Assembly (NCBI GenBank): GCA_963930645.1
Contig: OZ005652.1
Location: 264,013,356 to 264,077,355, forward strand
Length of the DNA: 64,000 nt
Direction: 5' to 3'
Source: Salticus scenicus
Lineage: Eukaryota > Arthropoda > Arachnida > Araneae > Salticidae
The notes beneath the pieces were generated by a model. It was not told where the DNA came from. It searched no databases and saw nothing but the letters and a program-made list of their open reading frames with translations. Below are positions 58,649-64,000 of the stretch, one piece after another. The position numbers and the translations under genes were made by a program. Position 1 is the stretch's first letter. The number at the start of each line of letters is the position of its first letter.

Positions 58649-59093
58649 TAATCTACTTTTTATTTTATTTTATTTTATTACATTGGTCAGAATCAAATCG
58701 TAATATAGTGCAAATAGCATGGGCAATAAAATACATGGTTCAAAACTAAAATATTTAATAGATGCTGAGATACAGTCATCTTTAAAATCGCAGTTCTTAA
58801 ATAGTACCAGATCCCCCTGTCGTCGAAAAATATCCAGATTGAAGTGCCCGGGAAAGATCTTTCTGCAGACAGTGGGAACCTGGACCCCTCAATGCAGCAC
58901 GGGCGGGAAAAGAGCTGCCGAAGACAGCGGGTACCCGAAGCAAGGTTTGGAGTAATTTCAGTTTCTTTTTTATTCTTCATTTTTTTTTCTTAAGTTTTTG
59001 TCTCTAATGTGGTGTAAAAAAATAAATATTAATTCAATTCTTTCGAAAATTCATTTGAATATAGTGACCAGCGAAGCGGGCGTAGCCTGCTAG

Positions 59094-59719
59094 TCTATAT
59101 AAATAAAGAGAAGTGTCTGTGTGTCTGTGTGTGTATCTGCGCTCTGGTGCTCACAGAGCGCCAAGAGCCTCCAAATTTCAATTTAGCAATTTCAAATTAG
59201 CAGAGCCTCCAAATTTGGCATATAGGTACCTGGGACCCTGCAGGTGTGCACCTCATCGAGATTTTTTCGAATTTCGAATTTGAATTTTTTAAATTAATGT
59301 TTTTTGGAATTTAAATATTGGCTTCAATGTTTTATTTTTCAGAAATTTGTTTCGTTTCAAAAGTCTGCGCATCTTAGCAACGGCTATTAAACTATTTATT
59401 TATTTGAATTCATTTGAGGAAGAAATCTTTTTTATTATATTTATTGAAATCAAATAGTTATACACATACAGTAGAAAAAATTAAACATATTAAATTTTTA
59501 GATTTTGGCATATAGGTACCTGGGTCCCTGCAAGTGTGCACCTCATCGAGATTTTTTCGAATTTCGGATTTGAATTTATTAAATTAATGTTTTTCCGATT
59601 TTAAATATTGGCTTCTTTGTTTCATTTTTCATAAATTTAATATTTTGCTTCAATCGTCTGCGTATCTTAGCAACGGCTATTACGCAACTTATTTTTATTT
59701 AATACATTCATTTAAAGCC

Positions 59720-59761
<42 letters not shown>

Positions 59762-60461
59762 TGGAAACAAAATTGTAATGCAGTAGAAAAAATTAAGTAT
59801 AATTAATAGTTTTAATTTTAAAAACGTTTTTATAACAGTTACGTTTAAGTTTTTATAGTAGACCAACTTCTTATTTTTCATTTTTTAATTAATTCTTTTA
59901 AAAGAAAAAACTTTTTTTTTTTTTTTTTTTTTTAATTATTATTCACAGTATTTATCGGGAAAAATGGAAGTACATACATAGCAAAAAGGATTAAATTGAT
60001 TAAAATTTATTTGTTTATATATATATATATATATATATTAATCTACTTTTTATTTTTATTTATTTTATTACATTGGTCGAAATCAAATCGTAATATAGTG
60101 TAAATAGCATGGGCTATAAAATACATGGTTCAAAACTAAAATATTTAATAGATGCTGAGATACAGTCATCTTTAAAATCGTAGTTCTTAAATAGTAGCAG
60201 ATCTTTCCTGTCGTCGATAAATATCCAGATTAAAGTGCCTGGGAAAGATCTTTCTGCAGGCATGGGAAACCTAGACCTGATGCAGTGCGGGAGGGAAAAG
60301 AGCTGCCGTAGACAGCGAGTACCCGAAGCGAGGTTTGAAGCAATTTTAGTTACTTTTTTTTTAGTTTTTGTGTATAATGTGGTGTAAAAAAATAAATATT
60401 GATAATTCTTTCTAAAATTCATTTAAATATAGTGACCAGCGAAGCGGGCGTAGCCTGCTAA
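59094..60461 (+). mobile_element. Helitron H4 (1.37 kb)
   Basis: Starts TC (59,094) with no gap after the CTAG of H3, in the same family ('tatataaataaagagaagtg'). It ends with the same hairpin and CTAA (60,458-60,461), which fits CTRR but is not followed by T. Internal copies of 'tttggcatataggtacctgg' are at 59,215 and 59,506. A T-run lies at 59,721-59,759. It lacks the ~2.1-kb insert of H3 and is non-autonomous. Confidence 0.7.
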
Positions 60462-60879
60462 AAATAATAATAATAATAACAAACTGTTAAATTTGAAGTA
60501 AAAATTAATTAATGTATTTTTAAAAGTTTTGATTAACTGATAAATTTTAATTACCATCAAAATGTATGATTTATCATTTAATGTATAAATATGAACTGTA
60601 TTAATACGCAAAACTTCATGACAATTAATTAATATATTTTTTTTTTCTGAATTATCATGCACTATTTTGAATAAGAGATTTTACTAATAAGAGATTTAAC
60701 TAATCTAAATTAATAGAATGTTAAAAAAGAAAAAAAAAAACTTTTATTTTATTTTTATTTATTCATTTTTATTATTTACGATGTATCTAATGTAAATGTA
60801 AAAGTTGCAGATTTTCTGTTGACATTACTAAAATTTCTTAAAAAATAAATAAAATAAAATCTAAACAATATTTTAAGTT
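60462..60879. other. AT-rich DNA, nothing recognised
   Basis: AAT microsatellite at the left edge and AT-rich sequence with A-runs. No gene seen. Confidence 0.4.
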
Positions 60880-61070
60880 CAGAAATTTAATTCATCAACC
60901 TGGAAATTAATTTCCGATAGAATGGAGAATTCCGATAGCAACCGCGCGTTAAGCGGAAGGCCCGGGGTTCGATTCCCGGCTCTGGTATTTTTCACACAGT
61001 TGGTAAAAATCAGCTTTCTACTCCATTCTATCGACAATTAATTTCCAGGTTGATGAATTAAATTTCTGAA
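60880..61070. repeat. Inverted repeat around a tRNA fragment
   Basis: About 50-bp arms (60,880-60,930 and 61,017-61,070) are near reverse complements: 'ttaattcatcaacctggaaa' on the left, 'tttccaggttgatgaattaa' on the right. Between them is the 3' half of a tRNA-like sequence and its flank. The left arm looks like an inverted copy of the right flank that replaced the tRNA 5' half. Confidence 0.75.
60942..60987 (+). pseudogene. tRNA-like 3' half
   Basis: Begins in the anticodon arm ('ccgcgcgttaagcgg') and continues through the T-arm ('cccggggttcgattcccgg') to 'ctctggta' and TTTTT. The acceptor 5' strand and D-arm are missing. It is identical over most of its length to the copy at 61,200, including the unusual T-arm. 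Confidence 0.7.
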
Positions 61071-61199
61071 TTAAAATTTCGTGACCGTTTGGAGTTATGC
61101 CATATTGAAATTTGTCACTTGATATAGCTGCTTTAATGCAGACTCGGTGACCTTACCTTGCCAACGTAAATTTTGTGAGAAGTGCCGAGCTGGTTATCA

Positions 61200-61272
61200 G
61201 TCAGGGTAGCTCAGTGGTTAGAGCATCCGCGCGTTAAGCGGAAGCCCCGGGGTTCGATTCCCGGCTCTGGTA
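61200..61272 (+). tRNA. tRNA-like sequence, anticodon probably GTT (Asn), non-canonical
   Basis: A cloverleaf can be drawn. The acceptor GTCAGGG/CTCTGGT pairs with three G-T wobbles, the D-stem is GCTC/GAGC, and the anticodon stem TCCGC/GCGGA encloses loop GCGTTAA. That gives GTT at the anticodon but C where U33 is normally invariant. The T-arm has an extra G, giving an 8-nt loop or an unpaired base. A Pol III terminator TTTTT follows at 61,273. The defects and the duplicated flank argue for a tRNA-derived repeat or pseudogene more than a working tRNA. Confidence 0.55.
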
Positions 61273-61320
61273 TTTTTCACACAGTTAGTAAAAATCAGCC
61301 TTCTACTCTATTCTATCGGA

Positions 61321-61690
61321 AATATTTTAAGTTATTTGACCTACTTTTTAAGCTTATATATTTTGAAAAAATCTTAAGATTGCGAAGAAAATCTACAGAA
61401 TATAATATTAAGATTCTCTTCAGAATATGTCGGCTTAAGAAGTGGGCGAAATAACTTAAGATATTCTGCAAATTTTTAAAAAATAATCTTAAGATTGTTT
61501 TTAGTTGGGTTATGATTTAAAATTATTATTGATATTCATATATAAAATTTATATAAACTAAACCAATCATGTATGTAACATTTTAAAGTAGTATCTACTC
61601 TGTACAGCTATACTTAACGACATGTATAAACAGGGTGATTAAAGTATTTTAAAGCTCTCTAACTTTAAAACTACTAGCCAGAATGATTTG
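61321..61690. other. AT-rich DNA, nothing recognised
   Basis: AT-rich with several 'cttaagat' words. An 'acagggtgatta' motif at 61,631 is of a kind that often starts arthropod repeats. No gene. Confidence 0.35.
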
Positions 61691-61882
61691 TTATTTTACC
61701 AGAACGATCGTGAGGCAATGGAATTTTGTTTGGGAAGGAAAAGAAAATTCTTTCAAAATATCCTGATAGATGGCGCTGTCAGGGTAGTTACAGGAAAAGA
61801 CCTGAATGATATCATTAAACATAGCAATGTTGTTAGCCGAAAGGTAACAATAGACTCAAAGAATTTACGACGAATTTATTAA
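61688..61882 (+). other. Unrecognised 64-aa ORF
   Basis: Encodes MLFYQNDREAMEFCLGRKRK... The frame includes an 'agatggcgctgtcagg' word that belongs to common repeats. No domain recognised, and codon usage is not convincing. Could be a repeat fragment. Confidence 0.15.
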
Positions 61883-61899
61883 AGAAAAGACAAGAATAC

Positions 61900-62662
61900 G
61901 TGTTTGCAGCGAAAGCAGTGAAAGTGACAAGAGAAAAAGAGGAACTGAAACAAACATTTTACAGATGATTAATAGCACAGTTTAAAACTTTTATTTTTTT
62001 TTTTCCCTTCGCCAAACAAATTCATGATGTCATACTTCAAGCAGGTTCATACCGACCAAAACTTTAATAGTCATGAAATTAAGACTATTTTAATGATCAC
62101 GGTTATTCAAAGAAAAGATGTTTAATAAAATAAAATAATTAAATATTGAAACTATAATATATTTTTAGATCTTGGAGGCATTTATTTTCTAAATATAGTA
62201 ATAAATGTCCTGCAGTGGACTAGTAGTTTAAAATCAGTTACCACTTGAACATCGAAAGTGAAGCGGCCCTGACTGCAATCAATGTTTGTGAAAGTGTTCT
62301 GTTCTGTATTCTTTTTATTAGTCTGAGAAGGAACGTAGAATATAATGTTGTATGATCCTCGTTTGTCATTTCTGTATCGTCCAGTGCTTGACTTCGCGCA
62401 TATATCGTCGGGTAACCATACAAAAACCATCATCTGCATGGAAAAGGAATATTGAGATAGCCGTGATGATTTAATTCCCACTTTTCGGGACCTCGGTTAA
62501 AACAGAAGCTGTACGGAAGTCTCCCCCCCCCCCCTCCAAGTACTACCTACGGACCATGGCGTGATAATATTGTCAGTCAGTGGACATTAGTAAAATTAAC
62601 AACATCGTAGTAAAAACTGGAAAGAAAAGGAAATTATAACTTTTTATTAAGATTAGAGTTAA

Positions 62663-62693
<31 letters not shown>

Positions 62694-62723
62694 CGTTGGG
62701 AATTTCAGCTTTCTGTGTCCATA
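61900..62723. other. Mixed DNA with a less AT-rich patch, no assigned gene
   Basis: The patch 62,220-62,570 is closer to average composition and holds two overlapping minus-strand frames of 61 and 99 codons. Neither shows a domain, and no clear splice pair is visible. An old exon remnant or unidentified repeat are both possible. TAA microsatellite at 62,663-62,691. Confidence 0.25.
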
Positions 62724-63114
62724 TAGGGCAAGTGCACCAGTGATTGACACTTTTAGAGCAATGTCTGATGTTTTTAATGTTCTAGTCATCAGAAAATATT
62801 TTTAGAAACCTTAAGTTATATGATATGAAAGACATTCAGAACCACATATATGTTAAAATATATGCATTTGATAAAAATTATTATTATTATTATTATTATT
62901 ATTTATGAATTTTTATTTGACAACCATTCAATGTTCCAGTAATTGACACTGCCAGTTTTTCATTTTATCAGTAATTGGCACCCTATGTTCCAGCGTTTGC
63001 AATAAAATGTTAAAACTCTTAAAATATATGATTTTATTATTTTCCTTATTTATTAATTATTTCGGGATAGATGTCAATTACTGGAGCATGCCAATCACTG
63101 GAGCACTTACCCTA
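62724..63114. mobile_element. TIR MITE, 391 bp, Tc1/pogo-like
   Basis: The left TAGGGCAAGTGCACCAGTGA and the complement of TAGGGTAAGTGCTCCAGTGA at the right form the ends. The word CCAGTRATTGACA or its complement recurs inside each end (62,737; 62,936; 63,071; 63,090), and an ATT microsatellite lies in the centre. The TA at the left edge suggests TA targeting. No coding. Confidence 0.75.
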
Positions 63115-64000
63115 CGCCAACATTTTCGATTTCGTAGGAGTGTTACATTAATTTTTTTTTTTAAGAGTAATTTTCTTCATCATGTAATTACAATTCAAAA
63201 AAGAGAAAATAGCTCTTCCAAAACGGCGGTATTGAATAAAAATTAAGCTCTATTAACATTCTAGAGAAATCGAAAATGTTGGCATGTATGTCTGTGCCTC
63301 GCTCCTGGCTATGAATCTGCCTGAGGTATTGACAACGATAATATATTCACTATATTTATTTTATATTAAATATCGAAATTTATATGCTATGGGTTTTAAG
63401 AAATAAAGCTCTTTTGAGGTAGTATCTATCATTTAAAATTTAAATGGTTTTGAAAGCATTAATTCAAAGTTGTTTTATGTTTTTGTTCCGTTTACATTGT
63501 TTGCTTAGTGATGCAACATTGCATTAGTATTTCATTCCTTGCTTTATCAAAGAATTAAATTTTTGTTATGATACGGTATTACATAAAATTATCCTTGTGC
63601 TAATTTTTTGCTTATATATAGTAATTCAATCGTTCTTATTGCATCTTTTCATTTGTAGTTTTTATTGCCATACTTTTCAGTGTATAGGCCGCAGCGCCAG
63701 ATAATTCGCAGTTTTTTTTTTTTTTTTTTTTTTTTTAAGAACTATAAAAAAATATATATATATTTAAAGATAATCCGCAATCTGTTACTGGGAGAAAAAT
63801 AAATGAAAGCCAAAATGAGCCAACAGGTATGTTTTCTATAAAAAGTAAAAATACTAACATTAAAGCCTACAAAAAATTTAAAATGCATACCCTTATAATT
63901 ATTAATATTAAGATCATTTAAGAACGACATAGTTATGTTCTGGTTCAAAAGCAGATTTTTCGTGACGAAGATGCCCCTGAGGCAGAGCATAAGCATCAGT
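63115..64000. other. AT-rich DNA, nothing firmly recognised
   Basis: 'gccaacattttcgatttc' (63,116) and its complement (about 63,265-63,283) make a short inverted repeat of ~165 bp span. T-run at 63,713-63,736. An 84-aa minus frame at the right edge (63,742-63,996) has no recognisable domain. Confidence 0.35.

Larger units (their letters stand above)
55585..59093 (+). mobile_element. Helitron H3, 3.5 kb, with nested insert
   Basis: TC (55,585) follows A and leads into 'tatataaataaagagaagtg' and a TG repeat. The 3' end is the GCGGGC-GTA-GCCTGC hairpin plus CTAG (59,090-59,093). Compared with H4, the segment 56,151 to about 58,290 is extra, so a ~2.1-kb block was inserted into H3. Internal direct copies of 'tttggcatataggtacctgg' are at 55,671 and 55,962. 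No Rep/helicase. Confidence 0.75.

Noticed and set aside
61182..61454. 90-aa frame containing VAQWLEHPRVKRKPRGSIPG
   Set aside because: This is the well-known spurious translation of a tRNA-like sequence; the tRNA-like unit at 61,200 explains it.
62182..62481. 99-aa minus-strand frame as a real gene
   Set aside because: It overlaps a second frame of similar length, has no recognised domain, no start context and no splice structure; left as an unassigned patch.

Overview
The window is AT-rich (roughly 70% A+T by eye), full of long A/T homopolymers and microsatellites. It holds no intact cellular gene that I can recognise. It is a stack of nested transposable elements from an animal genome. 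An arthropod, possibly a chelicerate, fits best: RTE-type LINE, Copia, Penelope-like, hAT, Tc1/mariner, Helitron and PHD-finger pogo sequences occur together, with motifs such as 'gcgccacct...gag' that recur in arthropod repeats. The species call is inference.

1-27,360: a giant inverted repeat. Arm 1 (1-10,702, running off the left edge) and arm 2 (14,563-25,254) are near-identical reverse complements around a 3.86-kb spacer. The inner breakpoint of each arm falls on a transposon terminus, CCCYGTGGCAGAAA. Arm 2 can be unpeeled. The host is a family-E element (ends ACTTTCTTCTATAT) split into 14,218-14,562 and 26,923-27,355. Into its TA repeat went a 12.36-kb unit made of two head-to-tail copies of a 2.3-kb element, A (14,563-16,900) and B (16,947-26,922). 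B is interrupted by a family-E block and by two abutting Helitrons, H1 and H2. H2 carries a TIR transposon (T1) and a foldback element (T2). Arm 1 carries the same unit inverted. The spacer holds a family-E element with an internal four-copy ~595-bp tandem array.

27,360-39,900: a 249-bp near-perfect palindrome with a hammerhead-ribozyme-like motif on each strand (27,660-27,908), a ~173-bp tandem array, a tandem array of tRNA-related units (30.0-31.2 kb), a hAT transposase remnant, a complete short Helitron with two tandem arrays (33,070-34,856), and the N-terminal half of a Penelope-like reverse transcriptase on the minus strand.

39,900-51,500: broken Copia gag, a Tc1/mariner 3' end holding a CACTG palindromic MITE, and an RTE-type LINE whose last codons are split by a 6.3-kb element (42,756-49,073). 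That element has CCAAG termini and dense AACGTT palindromes, and it holds a second ribozyme palindrome, a TTAA-flanked MITE and other repeats. The C-terminal half of a Penelope-like RT follows the LINE tail.

51,500-64,000: a ~380-bp tandem satellite split by a PHD-finger pogo transposon, a hAT-type MITE with a perfect 8-bp duplication, two more abutting Helitrons (55,585-60,461), two tRNA-like sequences with a shared 3' flank, and a terminal MITE. The genes do not form a pathway. What the window offers is insertion order (stratigraphy), self-cleaving RNA candidates and possible composite transposition.
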